A stretch of 64,000 nucleotides of DNA from Algoriella xinjiangensis (GCF_900115015.1 NZ_FOUZ01000001.1:277274-341273), one strand, 5' to 3'. Shown: positions 8,476-17,721, counted from the first letter of the stretch. The notes: generated by a model from the letters alone, not told the origin. Numbers and translations are program-made.

Positions 8476-9256
8476 TCGCTAAAATTTTATAACCTAAAGT
8501 AGTTACTGGCAATGTATTTTCGCCTTCGTGAGGATTGCAATTCAAAATTAAAACATTGTTGCGTTTATCAAATTTATTCGCAAAATTTATGTTGACTAAA
8601 TATGAACGATTGATTCTTAAAAAATTAATTTGATTAATTAAACCTTCTACTTCTTTCAACGTTTTTGTCACCATAAAAGATGCTGTTTTTGTATAAATTG
8701 TACAATAACTATCGTCGGCTTTGCAGTAAATAATTTCATCAATTTTGAGTACTAAAACCTCTGTAATAGATGGAATAAAGATAATTCCATGTTCTTTTTT
8801 TAGTTGATTTTTTAAATCATTATTCGAAACTTCATCCTCTATTTCTTCAATTTTATCAATTTCATTTATAGACTCTAAAGTTATATTTTGACGTTCTACA
8901 AAACGATTCAATAAAATTTTTAAATCAGAAATTGCAATCGGTTTCATCAAATATCCCAAACATCCCCACTGATTTACAGCTTGTAAAATATAATCGGAAT
9001 GCGCTGTTGTAAAAATAACATCGAATTTTATTTCTTCAAAATAATCAAATAACTTAAACCCAAATTCATCTGGCATTTGAATGTCCAAAAAAACAATATC
9101 TGGTTTAATTTGTTTGATAATCTCTACACCTTCTTTAACAGAACTCGCAGTATCAATCGATATAAAAAAATCGGTCAAAGCATGTTGAATAATTTTTTTT
9201 AACCCTTGTTGAGCAAAATGTTCATCATCAATAATAAGTGCTTTGTACGTTTTCAT
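8462..9256 (-). CDS. LytTR-family response regulator
   Basis: A 264-residue regulator. The receiver domain (about 5-125) has acidic residues D10-D11, phosphoacceptor D58 (VFLDIQMP), T84 and K105 (LMKPI). The LytTR DNA-binding domain spans about 155-264 (YCKADDSYCTIYT, then FLRINRSYLVNINF). It is the first gene of a two-gene operon with the propeller histidine kinase, overlapping it by 14 bp. LytTR regulators bind direct repeats upstream of targets; no target can be named from this window. A minus-strand -7 box lies 17-24 bp before the ATG. Confidence 0.93.
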   Translation of the reverse strand: MKTYKALIIDDEHFAQQGLKKIIQHALTDFFISIDTASSVKEGVEIIKQIKPDIVFLDIQMPDEFGFKLFDYFEEIKFDVIFTTAHSDYILQAVNQWGCLGYLMKPIAISDLKILLNRFVERQNITLESINEIDKIEEIEDEVSNNDLKNQLKKEHGIIFIPSITEVLVLKIDEIIYCKADDSYCTIYTKTASFMVTKTLKEVEGLINQINFLRINRSYLVNINFANKFDKRNNVLILNCNPHEGENTLPVTTLGYKILANVVS

Positions 9257-9272
9257 TTTAAAGTATTTGAAA

Positions 9273-9280
9273 CAAATATA
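9273..9280 (-). promoter_or_regulatory. -7 box of the LytTR regulator/kinase operon
   Basis: Minus strand TATATTTG matches TAnnTTTG exactly and predicts a leader of about 13 bases before the ATG at 9256. It abuts the terminator of the upstream MFS gene at 9281-9321. No -33 TTG is evident at the expected spacing. Confidence 0.5.
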
Positions 9281-9321
9281 AAAAGAAAAAGAATGCTCTA
9301 AACGAACATCCTTTTTCTTTT
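9281..9321 (-). terminator. Terminator of the namA-yaeR-MFS operon
   Basis: An 11-bp A/G-rich arm at 9281-9291 pairs perfectly with 9311-9321. One mismatch and three further pairs (ATG/CAT) extend it, closing an 11-base loop. It lies 15 bp after the MFS stop codon at 9336. Confidence 0.6.
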
Positions 9322-9335
9322 TATATTCTATTGAA

Positions 9336-10490
9336 TTAAATTCTTTTTGATTTTAATTGTAAAAATACCGCTGCTATAATTGCTCCGACAGAAGCCATTA
9401 TAAATCCTACCCATAATTGCGAATTGTAGCCTAATCCTAAAGTGATTGGAATTCCTCCAAGAAAAGCGCCTAATGCATTCCCAACATTAAAACTTGCTTG
9501 ACCTGCTGCTGCTGCTAAAGTTTCTGAACCTTTTCCGTTATTAATTAACATCATTTGAATTGGCGAACCAATTGTAAACGAAATTAAACCTGTAATAAAC
9601 GACATAATATAAGCCATTGCTGCAATGTGAGATGTAAAGTAAACAACGATTAAACAAATTGCCATCGACGAAAAAGAGATAACCGCAGCCTTATTTGGCG
9701 ACATTGTATCTGCTATTTTTCCTCCAATAAAATTACCAACAAACATTCCTAAACCAACTAAAGTCATAATAATAGGAATTTTAGATTTTGGTAAATCTGC
9801 CACATTTGTCATTAATGGAGAAATGTAACTTATCCAAGCAAAAAGTCCTGATGTTCCGATAGAAATCATGACGATTAATACCCAAGCTTCCCATTTCTTG
9901 AAAAAGCTTAATTGTTCAGTTAAACTTCCTTTGTTTAAATTTTTAATATTCGGAATCCATAACGAAATGGCTAACATCGTTATTAATCCAAACGAAGCAA
10001 TAATACCAAAAGTTAAACGCCACGAGAACATTTGCCCTAATTTTGTACCTAACGGAACGCCAACAAGATTGGCGAAAGTAAGTCCCGCAAACATAATAGA
10101 AATTGCTTGCGCTTCTTTCCCTTTTTTAGCCAATTGACTTGCAACTACCGAACCTACACCAAAAAAAGCACCGTGCGGTAAACCAGACATAAAACGAGCA
10201 ATCATTAACGTAGAATAACTTGGCGCAACAACGAAAAGTCCATTGAAGATTGTGAATAAAAGCATGAAAAAGATAAGTACTTTTTTAGGCGGATATTTGC
10301 TTGTAGCCATTATTAGCGTTGGTGCGCCAACCATAACTCCCATCGCATACATGGAAATAAAATTTCCTGCTTTTGGTATTGAAATATGTAAATCTTTTGC
10401 AAAATCCTCTAAAACTCCCATCATCGTAAATTCCGTCATTCCGATGGCTAATCCTCCCATTGCTAAAGCAATCAAACTTTTCTGTATCAT
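9336..10490 (-). CDS. MFS transporter (AraJ/YdhP-like DHA1 exporter)
   Basis: A 384-residue protein with twelve predicted helices. The N-terminal AMGGLAIGMTEFTMMGVLEDF matches the AraJ/YdhP/PbuE branch ('G-x-T-E-F-x-x-x-G'), with a second signature SGLPHGAFFGVGSVVAS in helix 4. These carriers export nucleosides, arabinose-like sugars or drugs; the substrate is unknown here. Its ATG follows directly after the stop of the VOC gene (no gap), making it the last gene of a three-gene operon with NamA and YaeR-like proteins. The context suggests handling of electrophiles or xenobiotics (inference). Confidence 0.88.
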   Translation of the reverse strand: MIQKSLIALAMGGLAIGMTEFTMMGVLEDFAKDLHISIPKAGNFISMYAMGVMVGAPTLIMATSKYPPKKVLIFFMLLFTIFNGLFVVAPSYSTLMIARFMSGLPHGAFFGVGSVVASQLAKKGKEAQAISIMFAGLTFANLVGVPLGTKLGQMFSWRLTFGIIASFGLITMLAISLWIPNIKNLNKGSLTEQLSFFKKWEAWVLIVMISIGTSGLFAWISYISPLMTNVADLPKSKIPIIMTLVGLGMFVGNFIGGKIADTMSPNKAAVISFSSMAICLIVVYFTSHIAAMAYIMSFITGLISFTIGSPIQMMLINNGKGSETLAAAAGQASFNVGNALGAFLGGIPITLGLGYNSQLWVGFIMASVGAIIAAVFLQLKSKRI

Positions 10491-10883
10491 TTATTCTTCT
10501 TCGTATAATTCTATCGGCAAACCGTCTGGATCTTCAAAAAAAGTAAACTTTTTTAGGCTATATTCATCCACACGAATTGGTTCTATATAAATTCCTTTCG
10601 CATTTAACTTTTCTACTTCCTTCTCAATATCTTCTACGGCAAAAGCTAAATGACGTAATCCACGGGCTTCTGGACGAGAAACTCTTGTTGGTGGATTAGG
10701 AAACGAAAAAAGTTCGATGCAATAATTTTTTTGCAAAGCTAAATCTAATTTATAAGAATCCCTTTCTTTCCGATAAACTTCTTGAAGAATTTCTAATCCT
10801 AAAATTTCTGTATAAAATTCTTTCGATTTTTGATAATCCGAGCAAATAATCGCGATATGATGAATTTTTTTTAAGTTTAACAT
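10491..10883 (-). CDS. VOC/glyoxalase-like protein, YaeR (GloA2) family
   Basis: A 130-residue single vicinal-oxygen-chelate domain. It begins LNLKKIHHIAIICSDYQKSK and ends FTFFEDPDGLPIELYEE, with RDSYKLDLAL and the IELFSFPNPPTRVSRPEA signature that is almost residue for residue the E. coli YaeR pattern. Metal ligands would be H8/H9, E (IELF), H (LRHLAF) and E (PIELYE). The ATG at 10883 is chosen; a longer frame starts inside the end of namA. The biochemical activity of YaeR is not settled. It lies 4 bp after namA and abuts the MFS gene. Confidence 0.9.
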   Translation of the reverse strand: MLNLKKIHHIAIICSDYQKSKEFYTEILGLEILQEVYRKERDSYKLDLALQKNYCIELFSFPNPPTRVSRPEARGLRHLAFAVEDIEKEVEKLNAKGIYIEPIRVDEYSLKKFTFFEDPDGLPIELYEEE

Positions 10884-10887
10884 CTTT

Positions 10888-11967
10888 TTATTTGTAATGA
10901 TTATTTTTTGCACGTTCGTATTGTGGTAACCATTTTAGATCATCTCCTAAAACTTTAGCCGCATCTAGTACAAAATATGGATTACGTAATAATTCTCTTC
11001 CTAACAAAATTAAATCTGCTTCGTTATTTTGTAAAATTTCTTCAGCTTGTTTTGCTTCAAAAATCAATCCTACAGCTCCAGTAATAATGTTTACTTCATT
11101 CTTAATTGCATTTGCAAACGGAACCTGATAATTTTTTTTCACTTCGATTTGTTGATAATCCACTGCTCCACCCGAAGAACAATCAATCACATCAACTCCT
11201 TTTGATTTTAAAATTTTAGAAAGTTCTACAGTTTGAGCAATATCCCAACCGTTTTCTGCCCAATCCGAAGCGGATAAACGAACCCAAAGCGATTGCGTTG
11301 TCATATATTTCTTCATTTCATCGACAATTTCAAGAACAAAACGAATTCTATTTTCAAAACTACCACCATATTCATCTGTTCGATTATTAATTAATGGAGA
11401 TAAAAATTGATGAACCAAATAACCATGCGCGCCATGAATTTCTATAATTTCATAACCAGCTTTTAAAGCTCGTTCTGTAGCTTTACCAAATTCAACAATT
11501 ACTGCTTTTATCTCTGTTGTAGTAAGCTGATGTGGCGCTTCATCTCCATCTATAAATGGTTGATTTGTACTAGAAACAGTTTTCCATCCGTTTGGTTCTG
11601 TCGATTTTATTTGATCTTTACCAACCCAAGGTTTTTGTGTACTTGCTTTACGACCTGCGTGTGCCAATTGAATTCCTGGTACGCAATTGTATTTTTTAAT
11701 TTCGGTTGTTAATTTTTGATAAGACGCAATATGTTCATCTTTCCAAATTCCTAAATCTTCTGCAGAAATACGACCTTCTGGCACAACTGCCGTTGCTTCT
11801 TGTATAATTGCGGCAACATTACCAACTGCACGAGAAATATAATGTGTAAAATGCCATGCTAATGGAAAACCATCTTCTGAAGAATATTGGCACATTGGCG
11901 ACATAATTAGTCTATTTTTAAGCGTAATTGTGTCGTTTATTTGTATTGATTCGAATAACTTACTCAT
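10888..11967 (-). CDS. namA: NADPH dehydrogenase NamA / YqjM-type old yellow enzyme
   Basis: A 359-residue FMN-dependent ene-reductase TIM barrel. Visible features are SPMCQYSSEDG at the N-terminus (the cysteine typical of YqjM-type enzymes), IQLAHAGRKAS, the active-site pair in EIHGAHGYLVHQFLSPLINNR (H-x-x-H), and the phosphate-binding ITGAVGL...LGRELLRNPY at the end. The family reduces activated C=C bonds of enals, enones and nitro compounds. It is first in an operon with a YaeR-like VOC protein and an efflux carrier. The gene for NDH-2 is divergent, 180 bp upstream. Confidence 0.92.
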   Translation of the reverse strand: MSKLFESIQINDTITLKNRLIMSPMCQYSSEDGFPLAWHFTHYISRAVGNVAAIIQEATAVVPEGRISAEDLGIWKDEHIASYQKLTTEIKKYNCVPGIQLAHAGRKASTQKPWVGKDQIKSTEPNGWKTVSSTNQPFIDGDEAPHQLTTTEIKAVIVEFGKATERALKAGYEIIEIHGAHGYLVHQFLSPLINNRTDEYGGSFENRIRFVLEIVDEMKKYMTTQSLWVRLSASDWAENGWDIAQTVELSKILKSKGVDVIDCSSGGAVDYQQIEVKKNYQVPFANAIKNEVNIITGAVGLIFEAKQAEEILQNNEADLILLGRELLRNPYFVLDAAKVLGDDLKWLPQYERAKNNHYK

Positions 11968-12147
11968 CGTTTTATTTTTATTGAAGTTATAAAATTAAGG
12001 GATTTATTGAATACTGACAAAAAACATACATTTAAAAAAATCTAATAATCAGCTTAATATCATGATAAATAGTTAAGCATCAGAATAAAATTCAATAAAT
12101 CTTTCATTGTTTCTACCATTGTTCGTAATTTTACAAAAAAGTGAATT

Positions 12148-13482
12148 TTGGAAAAGAAAAAGATTGTCATTTTAGGTGCTGGATTTGCCGGACTAAAATT
12201 AGCCCGTAAATTAAATAATAACCCACACTTTTCTGTTACACTTATTGACCGCTATAATTACCACCAATTTCAACCTTTATTTTATCAGGTTGCAACAGCT
12301 GCAATTAACGCAAGTGATATATCTTTCCCGATACGTAAAGTATTTCAGGAAAGTAAAAATATCAGTGTTCGTTTGGCTGAAGTAACTAAAATTAATAAAG
12401 AAAAAAACGAAGTTGAAACCACAATCGGTGATTTTTCTTATGATTATTTGGTTGTTTCGATGGGATGTACCACAAATTTCTTCGGAAACAAACAAATTGA
12501 GGAATTATCATTCCCAATGAAATCGACAAATGAAGCGTTAACGCTTAAAAATCGATTACTTACAAATTTCGAGAGTGCATATTCTGCAGAATCTCCCGAA
12601 GAAATGGAAGAAATAATGAATATTGTAGTTGTAGGTGGAGGACCAACAGGAGTTGAGCTTTCAGGTGCAATTGCGCAAATGAAAAAATTTATTCTTCCGA
12701 AAGATTATCCAGATTTAGATTTCTCTAAATTGAATATTTATTTGATTGAAGGAAGTCCAAATTTATTAGGACCAATGTCAGATTTAGCGCATAAAAAATC
12801 GTTTGAGTATTTATCAAACATGGGCGTTAATATTTGGACAGAAGGTCGCGTTGTTGATTATGACGGAAAAACAATTTCGTTGGCTGATGGACGCACAGTA
12901 AAAACACGTAACCTAATTTGGGCTGCTGGTGTTACAGGAAATGTACCTGACGGAGCTGTTACAAAAGAGGAATTGCAACGTGGAAATCGTATGAAAGTAG
13001 ATCGTACGAGCAAAATAATTGGTACCAATAACATTTATGCAATTGGTGATATTGCATCTATGGAAACACCAAAATATCCGAACGGACATCCGCAGTTGGC
13101 ACGTGTTGCAGGAGATCAAGCTGAACATTTGGCAAAGAACTTCGATAAAATTGCGCAAGGATTTTCGGACGATAAATTGAGTTTATTTGAGTACAGCGAT
13201 CCTGGATCTATGGCAACTGTTGGTAAACGAAAAGCTGTTGTTGATTTACCTAAGTTTTCGTTTTCTGGACGTTTAGCTTGGTTTACTTGGATGTTTTTAC
13301 ACTTGATGTTAATTTTAACTGTTCGTAACAAAGTGGCTATTTTCTTTAACTGGGCGCATACTTATTTTACAAATGACTCGTCATTGCGTATTATTGTTCG
13401 ACCAACTAAAAAAGATTTTAGATTTAATTTAAAACAGTATCGTCGTTTTCCTAAAAACCGCGATAAAGAAATTGAAGCATAA
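12148..13482 (+). CDS. ndh: Type II NADH:quinone oxidoreductase (NDH-2), TTG start
   Basis: A 444-residue membrane-associated flavoprotein that passes electrons from NADH to menaquinone. The FAD-binding GAGFAG is at 10-15, the NADH-binding VVVGGGPTGVELSG near 160, and the FAD motif IYAIGDIA near 300. A C-terminal hydrophobic stretch (about 382-405) would anchor it to the membrane. The start must be TTG at 12148 (or ATT just before), because an in-frame TGA at 12142-12144 closes the frame and no ATG or GTG lies between. A -7-like TAATTTTA (12126-12133) sits 14 bp upstream. A strong bidirectional terminator follows. Confidence 0.92.
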   Translation: MEKKKIVILGAGFAGLKLARKLNNNPHFSVTLIDRYNYHQFQPLFYQVATAAINASDISFPIRKVFQESKNISVRLAEVTKINKEKNEVETTIGDFSYDYLVVSMGCTTNFFGNKQIEELSFPMKSTNEALTLKNRLLTNFESAYSAESPEEMEEIMNIVVVGGGPTGVELSGAIAQMKKFILPKDYPDLDFSKLNIYLIEGSPNLLGPMSDLAHKKSFEYLSNMGVNIWTEGRVVDYDGKTISLADGRTVKTRNLIWAAGVTGNVPDGAVTKEELQRGNRMKVDRTSKIIGTNNIYAIGDIASMETPKYPNGHPQLARVAGDQAEHLAKNFDKIAQGFSDDKLSLFEYSDPGSMATVGKRKAVVDLPKFSFSGRLAWFTWMFLHLMLILTVRNKVAIFFNWAHTYFTNDSSLRIIVRPTKKDFRFNLKQYRRFPKNRDKEIEA

Positions 13483-13500
13483 ATTTATATTTCATAAAAC

Positions 13501-13532
13501 AAAAAACGCGCAACAATTGTTGCGCGTTTTTT
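13501..13532. terminator. Bidirectional rho-independent terminator
   Basis: A perfect 32-bp palindrome: six A, ACGCGCAACA-like arm, its inverse, and six T. It lies between NDH-2 and the convergent lipoprotein gene and can serve both strands. Confidence 0.92.
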
Positions 13533-13548
13533 GTTTATATAATTTGTG

Positions 13549-14202
13549 TTATTTTTGTTTTCTCATCTCACTTCTTGATGTTGAAAAACGTTTTGTAGTA
13601 TTAGTTGCTTTACTTGAAATTGATGATTTAGATGATTTGTTTGAGAAAGAATAATAATCAAAAAAGCCATTAAAATCTCCATATAAAGCATTTCCACTTA
13701 TATCTCTTAAAGAGAAACGAGAATTTAATAAACTTCTATTATAATAATCAAAATAGTTTTCTAAGTATATATTTCCCGATTGAAATTGATTATTATAAAC
13801 TTCTAAAGAACCTGAACCTGTTATTGGAACATAATTATCCATTGTTGGATTTTCAAAATATTCTATATAACTAATTCTTCTGCCTGAATTACTTGTATCA
13901 TAAGTTCCATTAAATAATAATCCGTTTTTTTGAAATATCTCTAAAAATAAATAAGAACCGTTTAATTTCCCGTATTGCGGTACAACATTTTGAGAAAGTT
14001 CTACAGTATAATAAATACCTCCATCAGCAAGTTCAGAATCAGTAATAACTGCATTACGCAAAGGAAATGTCTTACCTAAATAAGTAACTTGACCTGTATT
14101 TATAATATCTGGAACTTCTATATATCCATCATCATCATTAACACATGACGTAAGCGATAGAGATGCAATTGCTAGCATCATCAAAAATATAATCTTTTTC
14201 AT
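13549..14202 (-). CDS. Hypothetical lipoprotein with basic serine-rich tail
   Basis: A 217-residue protein with a lipoprotein signal (lipobox LTSC, cysteine about residue 20) followed by acidic NDDDG, which in Bacteroidota often favours surface export. The middle is beta-rich with many Y, N and G residues. The last 35 residues are rich in S, K, T and R (FSNKSSKSSISSKAT, then RSEMRKQK), unlike the rest. I do not recognise the family. It is monocistronic, facing NDH-2 across a bidirectional terminator. Confidence 0.65.
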   Translation of the reverse strand: MKKIIFLMMLAIASLSLTSCVNDDDGYIEVPDIINTGQVTYLGKTFPLRNAVITDSELADGGIYYTVELSQNVVPQYGKLNGSYLFLEIFQKNGLLFNGTYDTSNSGRRISYIEYFENPTMDNYVPITGSGSLEVYNNQFQSGNIYLENYFDYYNRSLLNSRFSLRDISGNALYGDFNGFFDYYSFSNKSSKSSISSKATNTTKRFSTSRSEMRKQK

Positions 14203-14284
14203 TTTCTAAAATTTATTATTCATTTATTCTATTTTACCAATTACAAATAGCGTGCTAAAAAATTAATGCATGATATTTTTTCAT

Positions 14285-14315
14285 AAAAAAAGTGTTACAA
14301 AATTTGCAACACTTT
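14285..14315 (-). terminator. Terminator of the GH109/Nif3 operon
   Basis: The stem AAAGTGTT/AACACTTT (14289-14296 and 14308-14315) is followed on the minus strand by seven U. It lies 28 bp beyond the last gene of the operon. Confidence 0.8.
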
Positions 14316-14343
14316 AATTATAAATATGATAAATTTTTATTTT

Positions 14344-15129
14344 TTATCCTTTAATCACATATTCCATCTTTTCTTGTTCCTCTAAAGCAAGCTCTAAATC
14401 AACCAAGATACGACCAGAATGCTCATCCGTAATAATTTTTTTACGTTGTGCAATATCCATTTGTCTTTGTGGTGGAATTGTAAAGAATGATCCTGCAGAA
14501 GCTCCACGCTCTACAGCAACAACAGCTAAACCGTTTTTTACAGAGTTTCTGATACGAGTATAAGCTTCTAATAATCTTTGTTCGATTTTTGCAGAATAAT
14601 CTACAGATAATTTTAACAAAGTACTTTCTTCTTTCTCAGTATCTTTTACAATTGTATCCAACTCGGCTTGTTTATGACCTAAATGATCTTTCATAGAAGC
14701 TAATTTCGTATTGAACTCTTCTATTTGAGAATTTTTTTGTTGAATTTTAATTGTAAACTCACGAATACGTTTTTCAGCCAACTCGATTTCCAAACCTTGA
14801 TATTCAACTTCTTTAGCTAAAGCGTCAAACTCTCTGTTGTTACGTACGTTATCTTGTTGTTTTGTATATTTTTTTATTAAAGCTTCAGCATTTTTAATTG
14901 CTTCTTTCTTTAATTTAATATCTTCATCCAAACCTTTTGTTTCGTCAACAACTTTTTGGATTCTCGTTTCCATTTGCGCAACATCGTCGCTTAAATCATC
15001 AACTTCTAAAGGTAATTCACCTCTTGTGTTTCTGATTTCATCTAAACGTGAATCAATTAATTGTAAGTCGTATAATGCGCGAAGTTTTTCTTCAACGCTC
15101 ATTTCTTTGATATTTTTTGTTTCAGACAT
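14344..15129 (-). CDS. COG1579-type coiled-coil protein with degenerate zinc ribbon
   Basis: A 261-residue protein. Residues about 20-190 form a long antiparallel coiled coil (heptads of K, E, L and I). The C-terminal part SFFTIPPQRQMDI...KKIITDEHSGRILVDLELA is the family's zinc-ribbon position. The four cysteines expected there (CxxC...CxxC) are all replaced (AGSF and DEHSG), so it cannot bind zinc in the usual way. The ATG at 15129 is used; a TTG at 15138 would overlap the end of nif3. Its position directly after the Nif3 gene is a conserved pairing. Molecular function is unknown, possibly nucleic-acid binding. Confidence 0.82.
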   Translation of the reverse strand: MSETKNIKEMSVEEKLRALYDLQLIDSRLDEIRNTRGELPLEVDDLSDDVAQMETRIQKVVDETKGLDEDIKLKKEAIKNAEALIKKYTKQQDNVRNNREFDALAKEVEYQGLEIELAEKRIREFTIKIQQKNSQIEEFNTKLASMKDHLGHKQAELDTIVKDTEKEESTLLKLSVDYSAKIEQRLLEAYTRIRNSVKNGLAVVAVERGASAGSFFTIPPQRQMDIAQRKKIITDEHSGRILVDLELALEEQEKMEYVIKG

Positions 15130-15131
15130 AG

Positions 15132-16229
15132 TTAACAATAATTAACAGGATTGGTATTAATTCCAGAATTAAAGACCACAAAATTAGTAAAATTTTCTTT
15201 AAGATACGTAGTTATTAAGTTTTTTGTAAACTGTTCTGATTCAAAATGTCCAATATCGGCCAAAACTATCTTATTTTCAGCGGAAAAGAAATCGTGATAT
15301 TTTAAATCAGCCGTAATATAAATGTCCGCTCCAGCTGCAATTGCATTTTTTATAGCAAAAGCACCAGAACCTCCAAGCACAGCAACTTTCTTAATTTTTT
15401 TATTTAATAGATTAGAATGACGAATAACGGGCGTATTCATTTGTTGTTTTAGATAAGTAAAAAATTCAATTTCACTCATTGCTTCATCTAATTCGCCTAT
15501 CATTCCAATTCCTACATATTGATTTTTATTTGTCAATGAAATCACAGAATAAGCAACTTCTTCGTACGGATGCGACGCAAACAAAGCCGCCATAATATCA
15601 GCTTCTGCATGTTGTGGCATAATCACCTCTATTCGGGTTTCGGTTACAGTTTCTAATTTTCCAATTTCTCCAATAAAAGGATTTGCACCATCTATTGGTC
15701 TAAAATTACCTTTACCAGAAACTTCAAAACCACATGAATCATAGTTTCCTATTTTTCCTGCACCAGCTTCGTACAGTGCATTTTTAACAGCTTCTGCGTT
15801 TTCTGTTGGTGCATAGGTAATCAATTGCTTGATTGTATTTGCTTTGGGAATTAAAATTTTTGTTTGATTTAATTTTAATTGTTCCGAAATCTGGAAATTT
15901 ACACCGATTTTCGAATTGTCTAATGCTGTATGTGTTGCATAAATATTAATTCCATTTTTGATGGCTAACATTACCGCTTTTTCAACATACGTTTTTCCGT
16001 TCAGTTTTTTTAATCCAGAAAAAATAATTGGATGAAAACTAACAATCAAATTACACTTTTTTTCTATCGCTTCTTCCACAACTTCTGGCGTTGTATCCAA
16101 TGCAACTAAAATTCCTGTAACCTCATCATTATAATCTCCAACTAAAAGTCCTACATTATCAAAATCCTCTGCATACGCCAAAGGCGCTATATTTTCCATT
16201 GCCGAAGCAACATCTTTTACTTTGATCAT
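15132..16229 (-). CDS. Nif3-like dinuclear metal centre protein (GTP cyclohydrolase I type 2 homologue)
   Basis: A 365-residue protein of the long Nif3 form, with two Nif3 lobes separated by a PII-like insert (about 125-230). Metal-binding motifs are visible: SFHPIIF, ATHTALDNS and, near the end, DIGHFESEQF. The biochemical role of the family is uncertain. The ATG directly follows the GNAT stop (no gap). It is the fifth gene in the GH109 operon, where it seems a passenger rather than part of sugar metabolism. Confidence 0.9.
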   Translation of the reverse strand: MIKVKDVASAMENIAPLAYAEDFDNVGLLVGDYNDEVTGILVALDTTPEVVEEAIEKKCNLIVSFHPIIFSGLKKLNGKTYVEKAVMLAIKNGINIYATHTALDNSKIGVNFQISEQLKLNQTKILIPKANTIKQLITYAPTENAEAVKNALYEAGAGKIGNYDSCGFEVSGKGNFRPIDGANPFIGEIGKLETVTETRIEVIMPQHAEADIMAALFASHPYEEVAYSVISLTNKNQYVGIGMIGELDEAMSEIEFFTYLKQQMNTPVIRHSNLLNKKIKKVAVLGGSGAFAIKNAIAAGADIYITADLKYHDFFSAENKIVLADIGHFESEQFTKNLITTYLKENFTNFVVFNSGINTNPVNYC

Positions 16230-16715
16230 TTATTGTTTCATTTTCAATTTTTCGGTTGGTAAATCATTCTCAACTCCCTTCCAATATGATTCAAAATTAA
16301 ACTTTTCTAACAATTTTCGCGATGCAATATTATCAGGATCAATCACGGCAATTATTTCATGAGTCGGAAAATTTGCTTTTGCATTCGCAATCAATCGATC
16401 ACAAATTATTGTTCCAATTCCTTTTCTCCAAAATTCTTTTTTAATCAGATAACCAATTTCCAAAGAGTTTTCTAAATGATTATTGTAAACAATTTTACAA
16501 TCGCCCAAAAAAGCATCTTTTTTATCATAAACTTTAAAGTAACCCAATTTTTCGTGAACTGAACTTTTTTCTAAAATCGACGTAAATTTATGATTGGCTT
16601 GTTCCTCTCCCAAACCTTTTCCCGAAATATATTTCATTTGTTCATCATCCTGAACAAGTTTAAAATACTCGTTAAAATCTGTGGGATTATATTTCTCTAA
16701 CCGAATTTTTATCAT
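16230..16715 (-). CDS. GNAT N-acetyltransferase
   Basis: A 161-residue single GNAT domain of the RimJ/RimL-like type. It opens with IRLEKYNPTDFNEYFKLVQDD, has the beta4/alpha3 acetyl-CoA motif LIKKEFWRKGIGTIICDRLI (R-K-G-I-G) and ends NIASRKLLEKFNFES. The substrate is unknown. The start overlaps the 3' end of the sugar kinase gene by 29 bp, implying coupled translation. In this operon an amino-sugar or protein N-terminus are both possible substrates. Confidence 0.85.
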   Translation of the reverse strand: MIKIRLEKYNPTDFNEYFKLVQDDEQMKYISGKGLGEEQANHKFTSILEKSSVHEKLGYFKVYDKKDAFLGDCKIVYNNHLENSLEIGYLIKKEFWRKGIGTIICDRLIANAKANFPTHEIIAVIDPDNIASRKLLEKFNFESYWKGVENDLPTEKLKMKQ

Positions 16716-17718
16716 GAAAATTTGTAATTGCTTTTAATAAATTGATCTGATTTATTGTACGATTTAGATTTTGTTTTGGATAAGAAATTGAATAATATAC
16801 ATCATTATTTAAATAATCTGCCAAAAACCTAACCGCCTGAATATAAATCACAATATACGCAACAAAATCCATATTTTCGATTTCTACGTCAGACAAATCA
16901 TTTTTTAAATGCTCTAAAAAACCTTTTTTAACCGCTTGATAATAAGTCGGCTCAAATGCATTTTCGCCATCTGGATCATCTTCTACTTTTAAATTAGCGT
17001 ATGTACGAATCATGTCTCCAAAATCGCACAAAATATTACCAGGCATTATTGTATCCCAATCTATAACTGCGATTGCTTGCGAATGTTTATCATTATCAAA
17101 TAAGAAATTACTGATTTTTGCATCAGCATGAACCACACGTTTCGGAAAATCTATTTCTAAATAACGTTTTACTTGATTAAGATTATCTAAAATATAATTT
17201 ACCTCGTTTTTCGTTTCTTGCAAACGTTCTTCTGAAGCGTTTTCTAACGCAGAATTAAAATCTTTGATGCGTTTTGCATAATCTAAAAATCCATCAATTG
17301 ACGGTTCTATTTCATCAATATTTATATCGATAAGATTTGCATGAAATTCACTAATTGTTTTTGCAGCTTCGTATGCTTGTTCGGCAGATTCTACTTTTTC
17401 AAAACAAATAGAATTTGGAATAAAAGAGGTTAAACGCCATGTTTCGCCATTTTCTATCACCAATAAATTTTGATGTAAATCGGGAACAATTTCTATAATT
17501 GAACGTGGGTATTTTTTTGTTTTTAAATGAGTTGAAACCAAATCAATATTAGACGAAATAACTTCGGGCTTTGGAAAAACCTTTGTATTAATTTTCTGTA
17601 AAATATATTTTTTGCCTTGATTATCTAACTCAAAAGTCGAATTTATCCAACCAGAAGTAATTGGTTTAATACGAATATCATCACTATTTGTAAAATAATG
17701 TTTTAGAATATTTTCCAT
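16687..17718 (-). CDS. Phosphotransferase, N-acetylhexosamine 1-kinase (NahK)-like
   Basis: A 343-residue APH/choline-kinase fold. The ATP-binding lobe holds the substrate lysine in KKYILQKIN. The catalytic loop is HADAKISNFLF (H197, D199, N204), followed by the metal-binding VIDWDTIMPG (D220/D222) and GDMIR. NahK homologues phosphorylate GalNAc or GlcNAc at C1 in salvage pathways; in Bacteroidota they are often mislabelled mucin-desulfating sulfatase. It lies 3 bp after a sugar nucleotidyltransferase and two genes after a GH109 GalNAc-releasing enzyme, which supports GalNAc as substrate (inference). Confidence 0.82.
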   Translation of the reverse strand: MENILKHYFTNSDDIRIKPITSGWINSTFELDNQGKKYILQKINTKVFPKPEVISSNIDLVSTHLKTKKYPRSIIEIVPDLHQNLLVIENGETWRLTSFIPNSICFEKVESAEQAYEAAKTISEFHANLIDINIDEIEPSIDGFLDYAKRIKDFNSALENASEERLQETKNEVNYILDNLNQVKRYLEIDFPKRVVHADAKISNFLFDNDKHSQAIAVIDWDTIMPGNILCDFGDMIRTYANLKVEDDPDGENAFEPTYYQAVKKGFLEHLKNDLSDVEIENMDFVAYIVIYIQAVRFLADYLNNDVYYSISYPKQNLNRTINQINLLKAITNFHDKNSVREI

Positions 17719-17721
17719 ATT

